DNA from: UBA1161 sp049520395
GTDB taxonomy: Bacteria > Planctomycetota > Phycisphaerae > Tepidisphaerales > Tepidisphaeraceae
DNA: 42,629 nt
Direction of reading: 5' to 3'
Assembly (NCBI GenBank): GCA_049520395.1
Contig: JBEKPV010000007.1
Coordinates: forward strand, 1-42,629
A program made the position numbers and the translations under genes. The notes below the pieces were generated by a model. That model saw nothing but the letters and a program-made list of their open reading frames with translations, was not told where the DNA came from and did not search any database. Shown piece by piece: positions 32,146-39,622 of the stretch. The first letter of the stretch is position 1. Each line of letters opens with the position of its first letter.

Positions 32146-33078
32146 ATGAAACTCCTCATTGCATACGACGGATCGGAATGTTCCGACGCCGCGATTGTGG
32201 ATCTGCGCCGCGCCGGTTTGCCGACCGTGGCGGAAGCGTTGATCCTTTCCGTGCAAGAAGCCTGCTCGCCGGTTGCGGCAGGGCATTATAGTGGCGAGGC
32301 GAGCGAATCCGGGGCGTGTCTTTCGGAGGTTCTGGAGAGGGAAGCGGCCGATGCCGGTCAGTCACGGGAAGCCTGCGCGTTTGCGGCGCTGGCGGCCGAT
32401 CGCTTGCGGGGGGATTTTCCCGGCTGGCGAATCAGCACCGAGGCCTGGGTGGATCAGGCGGCGTCGGCCATCATCAGGGAGAGCCACGCCTGGCGACCCG
32501 ACCTCATCGTGGTCGGTTCTCACGGGCGCACGGGACTCAGTCGCCTGGTGCTTGGGAGCGTATCGGAGCATGTGACACACCAGGTGGATTGCTCGGTGCG
32601 GATCGGTCGTCACCACCTGCATTGCCAGCAACGAGCCATTCGTCTGCTGATCGGCGTGGACGGCTCGGAAAACGCCAGGGCGGCGGTAAAAGCGGTTGCC
32701 GCGAGAAATTGGCCGGCCGGCGCCGAGGCCCGTGTCGTGGGGGTACTGGATTCTCGAATCCAGATTGCGGCCGCGACCACGCTGGAGGGAACGATCCCCG
32801 TGGCCATCGAGGATGAAGCCCGAAGACGAATGTCCGGCGCCGTTCATGAAGCCGCGCAAGAGTTGAAAAAATCCGGCCTGCTTGTCACTCATCAAGTGCT
32901 GGCCGGGAGGCCCAGCGATGTGCTCATCGCGGAAGCCGATAAATGGGGGGCGGACTGCATCTTCCTCGGAGCCAGACGACTCAGCGGCCTCGAGCGAATC
33001 CTGCTCGGAAGCGTATCGTCGTGCGTGGCGGCCCATGCGCCCTGCTCGGTGGAAATCGTCCGGTCGAATTCGCGGTAG
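32146..33078 (+). CDS. Tandem-domain universal stress protein
   Basis: This 310-residue protein has two UspA domains. Domain 1 (3-155) begins LLIAYDGSE and keeps the ATP-binding pattern GSHGRTGLSRLVLGSVS. Domain 2 (166-308) begins RLLIGVDGSE, but its loop reads GARRLSGLERILLGSVS, with Arg in place of the second Gly, so nucleotide binding there may be altered. A strong GGAGGT five bases before the ATG fixes the start at 32146. The protein is cytoplasmic. Tandem USPs are typical members of hypoxia and stationary-phase regulons, which fits the surrounding genes. Confidence 0.92.
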   Translation: MKLLIAYDGSECSDAAIVDLRRAGLPTVAEALILSVQEACSPVAAGHYSGEASESGACLSEVLEREAADAGQSREACAFAALAADRLRGDFPGWRISTEAWVDQAASAIIRESHAWRPDLIVVGSHGRTGLSRLVLGSVSEHVTHQVDCSVRIGRHHLHCQQRAIRLLIGVDGSENARAAVKAVAARNWPAGAEARVVGVLDSRIQIAAATTLEGTIPVAIEDEARRRMSGAVHEAAQELKKSGLLVTHQVLAGRPSDVLIAEADKWGADCIFLGARRLSGLERILLGSVSSCVAAHAPCSVEIVRSNSR

Positions 33079-33081
33079 AGG

Positions 33082-33164
33082 CGGCTGGCGAGCCGTTTGT
33101 CCTGATCCCCGCCCAGTTCGCTAAATACCCCACTTTCCAGGTGCATCAGCGGATTCCCCTACGC
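33082..33164 (+). promoter_or_regulatory. Weak terminator hairpin, then CCCCTACGC motif upstream of the pyrophosphatase
   Basis: CGGCT-GGCG-AGCCG followed by TTTGT (33082-33099) may end the stress-protein transcript. Then GGATTCCCCTACGC (33151-33164), followed by GAAGAATAGGGCC, repeats the shared motif about 95 bases before the pyrophosphatase ATG. It is one of the best copies and lies on the same strand as the gene. Confidence 0.45.
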
Positions 33165-33258
33165 GAAGAATAGGGCCGACTCTGATTCTCTGCTTCGCCT
33201 GGTTGTCCGATATTTTCGCAAGCCTTTACAACACCATTGTCATGAAAGGTCCCAAACC

Positions 33259-35817
33259 ATGAAATTCTCAATCCCCAATAAGCGTCGGCCCCTGGCCTGG
33301 TTCCTTGCCGCCATCCTTACCCTCGCGATTGGATTTCCCTCGGCGTCGCTGGCCAGCGAAGCCAGCCTCAAGATCCCCGACCTGAACAGCGCGCGGTTTT
33401 TCCACAATTTGATCGGCGGGTGGGACCTGTTGGCGATCGGTATGGTGATCTGCTTCGCCGGATTGGCGTTTGGCTTGGTTATCTTCCGCCGCCTCAAAGC
33501 CCTGCCGGTTCACCCGGCAATGAGCAGGGTTTCCGAAACAATTTACGAAACCTGTAAGACCTATCTCAAGACGCAGCTCAAATTCATTTTGCTGCTTGAG
33601 GTCTTCATCGGGACGGTGCTGGTGATCTATTTCGGGTTTCTTACGACGGACGAATCGGGCCAGCGCATGACGGCGGTTAAGGTCCTGACCATCCTGCTGT
33701 TCAGCCTCGTGGGGATCGCCGGAAGTGTGTCGGTGGCGTGGTTCGGGATGCGGATCAACACGTTCGCCAATAGCCGCACCGCCCTGGCCTCGCTGAAGGG
33801 CAAGCCCTATCCGCTTTACGCCATTCCGCTTCAGGCGGGGATTAGCGTCGGCATGGTGCTCATCAGCGTTGAGCTGCTGATGATGCTGATTATTCTCCTG
33901 TTCGTCCCCGTGACTTATGCCGGACCCTGCTTCATCGGATTTGCCGTCGGCGAATCGCTCGGCGCGGCGGCTTTGCGCGTCGCCGGCGGAATTTTCACGA
34001 AAATCGCCGATATCGGCGCGGACCTCATGAAGATCGTCTTCAATGTCAAGGAAGACGATGCGCGCAACCCCGGCGTGATCGCCGACTGTACGGGCGACAA
34101 TGCCGGCGACAGCGTCGGGCCAACGGCGGATGGCTTCGAAACCTATGGCGTCACCGGCGTGGCGCTGATTACCTTCATCCTGCTGGCCGTGCGCCCGCAA
34201 CTTCAGGTCCAACTTCTGGTCTGGATATTCGCCATGCGGCTGGTCATGGTCATCACCAGCGGTGTGTCCTATTGGATCAATGAAACCATCGCGCGGAAGC
34301 TTTACTCAGACGTCAAGGAGATGGATTTTGAAAAGCCGCTTACCAGCCTGGTTTACATTACCAGTCTGGTTTCCGTGCTGACCACCTATCTCGGCTCATG
34401 GCTTCTGATCCACAATCTGGGCGACGGCCTGTGGTGGAGGCTTTCCACGGTCATTACTTGCGGCACGGTTGCCGGAGCCTTGATTCCGGAATTCACCAAA
34501 ATTTTCACCAGCGTTCATAGTCGCCACGTGCGGGAGATCGTCGATGCCAGCCGTGAAGGCGGAGCGTCGCTGAATATCCTCAGTGGCCTGGTTACCGGCA
34601 ATTTCTCCGCTTTCTGGATGGGCGGGATTGTCATCGGCGGTCTGATGGCCGTCGCCTATGGCGTGGCCAGTTTGGGTGGCGCCAATGGCATGGCCTTACT
34701 GCTGACCCCCGGCGCCAGCGCGGCCGTCGCGGTCTTCGCCTTTGGGCTGGTTGCCTTCGGATTCCTGGGCATGGGCCCTGTGACGATTGCCGTCGATAGC
34801 TACGGGCCGGTTACGGACAATGCTCAGAGCGTTTATGAATTGAGCATGATCGAGACCCTGCCGGGCATTCGCGCGCAACTGAAGCGCGATTACGACGTCG
34901 ACGTTGATTTCGAGCACTCCAAGCTGCTGCTGGAGCAAAACGACGGCGCTGGAAATACGTTCAAGGCAACGGCCAAGCCGGTGCTCATCGGGACGGCCGT
35001 GGTCGGCGCCACCACATTGATCTTCTCGATCATCATGATGCTAACCAATGGCCTGACGGATCAAACCGCCATTTCCAAATTGTCGATCCTCCACGCTCCG
35101 TTCCTGCTGGGCCTGATTGCCGGCGGCGCGGAAATTTACTGGTTCACCGGGGCCAGCATGCAGGCGGTGGTCACCGGCGCCTATCGCGCCGTCGAATTCA
35201 TCAAGCGGAATATGCGCCTGGAGGACGCCGAGGCCGCTTCGCTGAACGACAGCAAGAAAGTTGTGGAAATCTGCACCAAGTACGCTCAGCTGGGAATGCT
35301 GAACATCTTCTTCGTCGTCTTCTTCACCGCCCTGGCATACGCGTGCGTGGACCCGTTCTTCTTCATCGGATTCCTGATTTCAATGGCGACGTTCGGCCTG
35401 TTCCAGGCGATCTTCATGGCCAACGGCGGCGGCGCCTGGGATAACGCCAAGAAAATCGTGGAAGTCGAATTTCGTGAAAAAGGCACCCCGCTCCATGCCG
35501 CGACCGTGGTCGGCGACACCGTCGGCGATCCGTTCAAAGACACCTCCTCGGTGGCCTTGAATCCGATCATCAAGTTCACCACGCTATTCGGCCTGCTGGC
35601 CGTGGAATTGGCGGCCGGCTTAACGAAGAACCCCAATCTCCCGCCGCACCTGACGCTCTGGCTCGCCATCGCGTTCTACGCGATCGCGCTGTTCTTCGTC
35701 TACCGCTCGTTCTATGGAATGCGAATCCGCAGCGGAAATGCCAAGCCCGCCGCGGACGACCATAACAGCACGCGTCCGCACGACCGCCAGGAGTTCGCGG
35801 TGGCGGGACATGAGTAG
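33259..35817 (+). CDS. hppA: Membrane-bound ion-translocating pyrophosphatase
   Basis: This 852-residue multi-spanning pump couples pyrophosphate hydrolysis to H+ or Na+ export. It has the signature segments GGIFTKIADIGADLM, then KEDDARNPGVIADCTGDNAG, SYGPVTDNAQSVYE and the late VVGDTVGDPFKDTSSV. The K-dependence position reads GNTFKATAKP: Lys stands where potassium-dependent enzymes have Ala, which predicts a K+-independent type. The protein is longer than the usual 670-770 residues, with a signal-like N-terminus (about 1-30) before the first pump helix. AAAGGT nine bases upstream supports the start. The transported ion is not settled by sequence. Confidence 0.93.
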   Translation: MKFSIPNKRRPLAWFLAAILTLAIGFPSASLASEASLKIPDLNSARFFHNLIGGWDLLAIGMVICFAGLAFGLVIFRRLKALPVHPAMSRVSETIYETCKTYLKTQLKFILLLEVFIGTVLVIYFGFLTTDESGQRMTAVKVLTILLFSLVGIAGSVSVAWFGMRINTFANSRTALASLKGKPYPLYAIPLQAGISVGMVLISVELLMMLIILLFVPVTYAGPCFIGFAVGESLGAAALRVAGGIFTKIADIGADLMKIVFNVKEDDARNPGVIADCTGDNAGDSVGPTADGFETYGVTGVALITFILLAVRPQLQVQLLVWIFAMRLVMVITSGVSYWINETIARKLYSDVKEMDFEKPLTSLVYITSLVSVLTTYLGSWLLIHNLGDGLWWRLSTVITCGTVAGALIPEFTKIFTSVHSRHVREIVDASREGGASLNILSGLVTGNFSAFWMGGIVIGGLMAVAYGVASLGGANGMALLLTPGASAAVAVFAFGLVAFGFLGMGPVTIAVDSYGPVTDNAQSVYELSMIETLPGIRAQLKRDYDVDVDFEHSKLLLEQNDGAGNTFKATAKPVLIGTAVVGATTLIFSIIMMLTNGLTDQTAISKLSILHAPFLLGLIAGGAEIYWFTGASMQAVVTGAYRAVEFIKRNMRLEDAEAASLNDSKKVVEICTKYAQLGMLNIFFVVFFTALAYACVDPFFFIGFLISMATFGLFQAIFMANGGGAWDNAKKIVEVEFREKGTPLHAATVVGDTVGDPFKDTSSVALNPIIKFTTLFGLLAVELAAGLTKNPNLPPHLTLWLAIAFYAIALFFVYRSFYGMRIRSGNAKPAADDHNSTRPHDRQEFAVAGHE

Positions 35818-35834
35818 ATCGGTGTCGGGGCAGT

Positions 35835-36515
35835 TCAGCCTCGGTCGGTGAGGCGCGCTTCGATGGCGTACTTCAGGAGTTCGTTGCTGCTTTTCAGATT
35901 GAGTTTCTGCTTGATGTGTTCCTTGTGCGCCTCGACCGTCTTGGTGCTGAGAAACAGCTTTTCGGCGATGGCCCGCACGCTCTGGCCTTCGCCGATGAGG
36001 CGGAAGATTTCCAGTTCGCGGTCGGTCAGCCTCGCCAAAGGAGGTAGATCGGCCGAGGAACGGTTGCCGGAAAAGCTTTGCAGTAACTTGGCGGACATCG
36101 CGTTGCTGACGTGGATCTGTCCCTTAAGAACCGTACGGATGGCGTTCATGACGGCTTCCTGCGGCTCCTGCTTCATCACATAACCGCGGGCGCCGGCCTT
36201 GAGGGCGCGCTCCGCATAAAGCGACTCATCGTGCATGGAGACCACCAGGACCGGCAGATCCTTCCAGCGATCGCGGATTTGCTTGCACAGTTCCAGTCCG
36301 TCGCCGCCGCGGAGCGTCAGATCGACGATGACCATGTCCGCCTTGGCGCCGGCCAGCAGCCGCATTGCATCCGGCGGCGACTCCGCGTCGCCGCACATCT
36401 TCATGTCAGGCTGATCGTCGATCAACCGGCCCAATCCCTGGCGCATGACCGGATGGTCTTCCACCAGGAATATTCTGTACCGTTTGCTGTCAGGTTTGCT
36501 GGGCGTCTTTGCCAT
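35835..36515 (-). CDS. NarL/FixJ-type response regulator
   Basis: This 226-residue regulator has a receiver domain (YRIFLVEDHPVMRQGL) with phospho-acceptor Asp65 in VIVDLTL and the conserved Lys in GYVMKQ. A C-terminal LuxR-type helix-turn-helix follows (LTDRELEIFRLIGEGQSVRAIA, split as two motifs, then STKTVEAHKEHIKQKL). It overlaps the kinase gene by 26 bases, so the pair is a two-component system. Its likely targets include the gaps carrying the CCCCTACGC motif, some of which contain NarL-like heptamers; this is inference. The start at 36515 was chosen because earlier residues do not fit the fold. The gene is convergent with the pyrophosphatase, 17 bases apart. Confidence 0.93.
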   Translation of the reverse strand: MAKTPSKPDSKRYRIFLVEDHPVMRQGLGRLIDDQPDMKMCGDAESPPDAMRLLAGAKADMVIVDLTLRGGDGLELCKQIRDRWKDLPVLVVSMHDESLYAERALKAGARGYVMKQEPQEAVMNAIRTVLKGQIHVSNAMSAKLLQSFSGNRSSADLPPLARLTDRELEIFRLIGEGQSVRAIAEKLFLSTKTVEAHKEHIKQKLNLKSSNELLKYAIEARLTDRG

Positions 36516-38283
36516 TCGTTTCGCCTTGAACAATAGCCTCGGCTTCGCGCAGAGCACAATCGACGCGCGTTCCGCCGGTTGGCAGTCTGAGGATCGAAAG
36601 GGTCGCACCGATCAACGCGGCGCGATAGCGCATGGTTTGCAGTCCCATTCCTTTCTTCTCCGGCAGCACCTCGGGGAACCCGATCCCGTCATCCCTGACC
36701 GACACCGTGATTGTATCGCGGGCGCGCGTCAGAACAATCCAAACGTGTTTGGCCTTTCCGTGCTTGATGGCGTTATTCACCGCCTCCTGCGTGATGCGAT
36801 AGAGATGGGTTCCCACGGCCTCGTCGGAAAGCAGCACCGGCTTATCACACTTAAGCGTGCAGGCGATCCGGAACGTATGCTCGACCGTATAAGCCAATTC
36901 CTTCAACGCCGACATAAGTCCGGTGGCGGAGAGATCGACGGGATGCAGCCCGTGCGCCATGCCGCGCGCCTGTGCGATGGCCTCGGTGACGAGCCGGGCG
37001 ATTTGGCGGGCGTCGCCGGATTCGGCGGCGGCCTTGGGGGCGAGGCGGTTCTCCAGGGATTTGCTCAGAAACCCGATTCCGGCAAGCTGCTGCCCGAGGC
37101 CGTCGTGCAAATCCTGGCCGATTCGGCGCTGCTCGCGATCGCTGATTTCCAGGATTTGCCGCTCCAATCGCTTGCGGTCGGTCAGGTCGCGAACGATCCC
37201 GGTGAAGAGGCGGTGCTGGCCGATGAAGACTTCACTAACAGCGAGATCCATGGGAAATGTGGAGCCATTCTTGCGTTTGCCGACGACTTCCCGCCCGATG
37301 CCGATGATCTTGGCCAATCCGGTGCGCAGATAGTTCAGCAGGTATTCATCGTGCTCGGAATGATACGGCTGCGGCATCAATAGCTTGATATTCCGATTGA
37401 CAACCTCCGCCGCGGTGTATCCGAACAGTCGTTCGGCCGCGGGATTGAACGAGTCGATCAGCCCGCGCTGGTCGATGGTGATCACGCCGTCCACCATGGT
37501 ATTCAAAATGGCCTCCGTCTTGGTGGCCGAATCCTGCAGCGCCGATTGCGCGTTTCGCAGCTGCGAAATATCCCGGCTGATGGTCGAGATTCCCACCAGT
37601 TGTCCCGAAGCGTCATGCACCGGCCCGGCCGTGAGAGCCACGGGAATGGGCGTCTTGTCCTTGCGGATGCGCACCGTTTCCAGCCGCGCAACGTCGCCGC
37701 GACGAACGGCCGAGAGAATGCGCGCCGTTTCGTCCATTCGATCCGTCGGCACCAGAAGCGTCGCGGTGCGGCCCCTCACCTCCTTCAGGGAATATCCGTA
37801 AATCCGCTCCGCGGCGCGGTTCCAGCTCACGATCACGCCGTCCAGCGTCGTATCCATGATGGCGTCCTGCGAATATTCGACGATGGACGCCAGCCGGTTC
37901 ATCTCCGCCTGCGAGCGCTTGGCAGCGGTGATTTCCTGCGCCGCGGCAACAACGAACAGGCTCCCGTCAGTTTCCGTGCGCACGGGCTGGGCGTAATCCC
38001 GAATCCATTTGAGATGCCCGTCGGCGGTAATCAGCCGGTACTCGCGAACGTCCCCATGCCCGGCAAGCAACACCGCCGGGCGGTTCCTCAGCAAGGGCCG
38101 ATCCTTGGGATAGACCAATTCGTCCCAGCCGCGCTTTTGCAGCGCGCTGGCCGAATATCCGCTGATCTGCGGGAACGGCCCGGCAACCCAATCCGACGTG
38201 ATTTTCCCCCGTTTGCTCAGGTGAAATGCGTAAAGGAAGTCAACCGCCTCCGGAGGGGTCACGTTTTTTGCCTTGCGGCCCAT
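36490..38283 (-). CDS. Three-PAS sensor histidine kinase with FixL-like haem PAS
   Basis: This 597-residue soluble kinase has PAS domains at about 17-120, 128-242 and 255-370, then a HisKA_3 dimerisation helix (EQRRIGQDLHDGLGQQL, phospho-acceptor His393) and an HATPase domain (DDGIGFPE, KGMGLQTMRYRA). PAS 3 closely matches the FixL haem pocket: LMPQPYHSEHDEYL contains His311, and GIGRE has Arg331, exactly 20 residues later as in FixL (His200/Arg220). I therefore predict oxygen sensing through haem b. No membrane helix is seen. It is divergent from the ppsR remnant, and its response regulator overlaps its 3' end. Confidence 0.93.
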   Translation of the reverse strand: MGRKAKNVTPPEAVDFLYAFHLSKRGKITSDWVAGPFPQISGYSASALQKRGWDELVYPKDRPLLRNRPAVLLAGHGDVREYRLITADGHLKWIRDYAQPVRTETDGSLFVVAAAQEITAAKRSQAEMNRLASIVEYSQDAIMDTTLDGVIVSWNRAAERIYGYSLKEVRGRTATLLVPTDRMDETARILSAVRRGDVARLETVRIRKDKTPIPVALTAGPVHDASGQLVGISTISRDISQLRNAQSALQDSATKTEAILNTMVDGVITIDQRGLIDSFNPAAERLFGYTAAEVVNRNIKLLMPQPYHSEHDEYLLNYLRTGLAKIIGIGREVVGKRKNGSTFPMDLAVSEVFIGQHRLFTGIVRDLTDRKRLERQILEISDREQRRIGQDLHDGLGQQLAGIGFLSKSLENRLAPKAAAESGDARQIARLVTEAIAQARGMAHGLHPVDLSATGLMSALKELAYTVEHTFRIACTLKCDKPVLLSDEAVGTHLYRITQEAVNNAIKHGKAKHVWIVLTRARDTITVSVRDDGIGFPEVLPEKKGMGLQTMRYRAALIGATLSILRLPTGGTRVDCALREAEAIVQGETNGKDAQQT

Positions 38284-38364
38284 CGCCGCAGTTGTAATCG
38301 CCTCTCGGCACGCAGATCAAGAATCGGTCGCAAAGCCCGTTCCGCACCCGGCTCCTCCCATCGG

Positions 38365-38380
38365 CAAATCCCCCTACGCC
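38365..38380 (+). promoter_or_regulatory. CCCCTACGC motif between the kinase and ppsR/hypB2 genes
   Basis: GCAAATCCCCCTACGC differs at one position from the copy upstream of feoA, 29 kb away, and is followed by CCAAAGCCGGGC. It lies 60 bases before the ATG at 38440 and 80 bases before the kinase start. It could control both, including autoregulation of the two-component system. Confidence 0.55.
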
Positions 38381-38439
38381 CAAAGCCGGGCAAAGTCCGA
38401 TTTTGCCGCCGCTGATAACATCCGATCATCTGGGTGACC

Positions 38440-38763
38440 ATGACGAAAGTGCGAAACCATCCGGTACGTTCAGCACCCGCCAGGAGCCGGGGTCCGACCC
38501 CGCTCTACGTGCTTTCCGATTCCACGGGAAACCTGGCTCGCCATATGGTGACCAGTTTCCTGACCCAGTTCCCCGCCGGGTCGTTTGAAGTCGTCACTCG
38601 TCCCTTCGTGGGTGAACCCGATCGCATCGTCGACTCCCTCGACGCCGTCGCCGCCCGGCCGGGAATCGTATTTCAGGCGGTCGAAGAAACCGCCGCCAGA
38701 ATCGTGGACATGCTCCGCCTGCCCGAGCCGTCCAATCATTCCACGGCGCAGGAGTTGTCTTGA
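38440..38763 (+). pseudogene. ppsR: Remnant of PEP synthase regulatory kinase/pyrophosphorylase (PpsR), internally deleted
   Basis: The predicted 107-residue product joins the two ends of a normal ~270-residue PpsR (DUF299). The N-terminal part PLYVLSDSTGNLARHMV to ARPGIVFQ is followed directly by AVEETAARIVDMLRLPEP, which resembles the C-terminal end. The P-loop kinase centre, with the GVSRTSKTP-type motif, is missing. The joint lies near 38675. The frame stays open, so a short protein may still be made, but it cannot phosphorylate PEP synthase. A deletion in the strain and an assembly join are both possible. The GTG at 38434 is an alternative start. Confidence 0.65.
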
Positions 38764-38870
38764 GCGCTTCCGCCGAAATTCTCGGGCCCGAGGAGTTATT
38801 CCTGAAGCTCTCCGGCGATGGGCCGAAGGAAATGATCTTCCAGAAGGAGTTGCCGGTCAGCCGGCTGTGA
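38760..38870 (+). CDS. Possible 36-residue open frame between ppsR remnant and hypB2
   Basis: A TTG-started frame overlaps the ppsR remnant stop by 4 bases and encodes 36 residues, including GPEELFLKLSGDGPKEM and ending ELPVSRL. It reads like genuine protein (balanced composition, amphipathic helix) and ends 13 bases before the next start. I do not recognise it. It may be a real small gene or the tail of a gene lost in the same event that damaged ppsR. Confidence 0.3.
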   Translation: MSASAEILGPEELFLKLSGDGPKEMIFQKELPVSRL

Positions 38871-38883
38871 GTGGAGCGGTGGT

Positions 38884-39579
38884 ATGGCGCCTCAATATCC
38901 AACTCGATTTGACCTCAACAGTCAGATCGCCCGCGCCAACCGCGCCACGCTCGACGCGGCCGGCGTCACCGCCATCAGCCTCGTCGGCCCCGCCGGTTCG
39001 GGCAAGACCACCTTGATCGAAACGCTGCTCACCCGCCTTAATCCAAAACTTCGCATGGCCGCCATCGTCGGCGATCTCGCCGCCGAGCGGCAAGTCGAGC
39101 GCATGACCCGCCATGGCTGCCGCGCCATTCCCCTCGTCACCGACAACCTCGCCGCCATCAATCTGCGCGAAGCCCTCGGCGGATTGAATCTCAACGAACT
39201 GGATCTTCTACTGATCGAATCGGAGGACAACGCCCATAGCCCCGTCGAATTCGATCTGGGCCATCATCTTCGCGCCAGCGTTTTCAGCGTAGCCGGCGGC
39301 GACGATAAGGCTACCGAATATCCCTTCCTCATCGCCCGATCCGACGTGGTGCTGCTGACCAAAATCGATTTGCTTCCTTCGGTGAAATTCGATTTCAAAG
39401 TGTTTAATCAGGATGTGATGCGCGTGAAGGCGAAGATGCCGATTATCCAGCTGTCACTTCAATCCAATCAGGGGATTGGCCAGTGGGTTCAATGGGTTGA
39501 AGCGCATTTGTCGCCCCGCGTCCAACAACAGCGCCTCGCCGGAACCGCCGACCCGTTCATCCGGATTCCCAACGAATAA
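38884..39579 (+). CDS. HypB-like G3E GTPase lacking the metal-binding residues
   Basis: This 231-residue paralogue of the hypB product at 10751 has P-loop GPAGSGKT (35-42), IVGDLAAERQ, SPVEFDLG and VFSVAGGDDKATEYP, and the G4-like LLTKIDLL. The three ligands of HypB's G-domain metal site are replaced: Cys-His by Ala90-Ala91 and the later Cys by Ser119. GTPase function therefore looks kept while nickel transfer in the usual way looks lost. GGAG lies about eight bases before the ATG. It follows the ppsR remnant, far from the hydrogenase operon. It may be a regulatory or chaperone GTPase with another client. Confidence 0.85.
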   Translation: MAPQYPTRFDLNSQIARANRATLDAAGVTAISLVGPAGSGKTTLIETLLTRLNPKLRMAAIVGDLAAERQVERMTRHGCRAIPLVTDNLAAINLREALGGLNLNELDLLLIESEDNAHSPVEFDLGHHLRASVFSVAGGDDKATEYPFLIARSDVVLLTKIDLLPSVKFDFKVFNQDVMRVKAKMPIIQLSLQSNQGIGQWVQWVEAHLSPRVQQQRLAGTADPFIRIPNE

Positions 39580-39622
39580 ACCAAAGGGATTTTCCTCTCC
39601 GATGCGATGGAGGTCACTCAGA

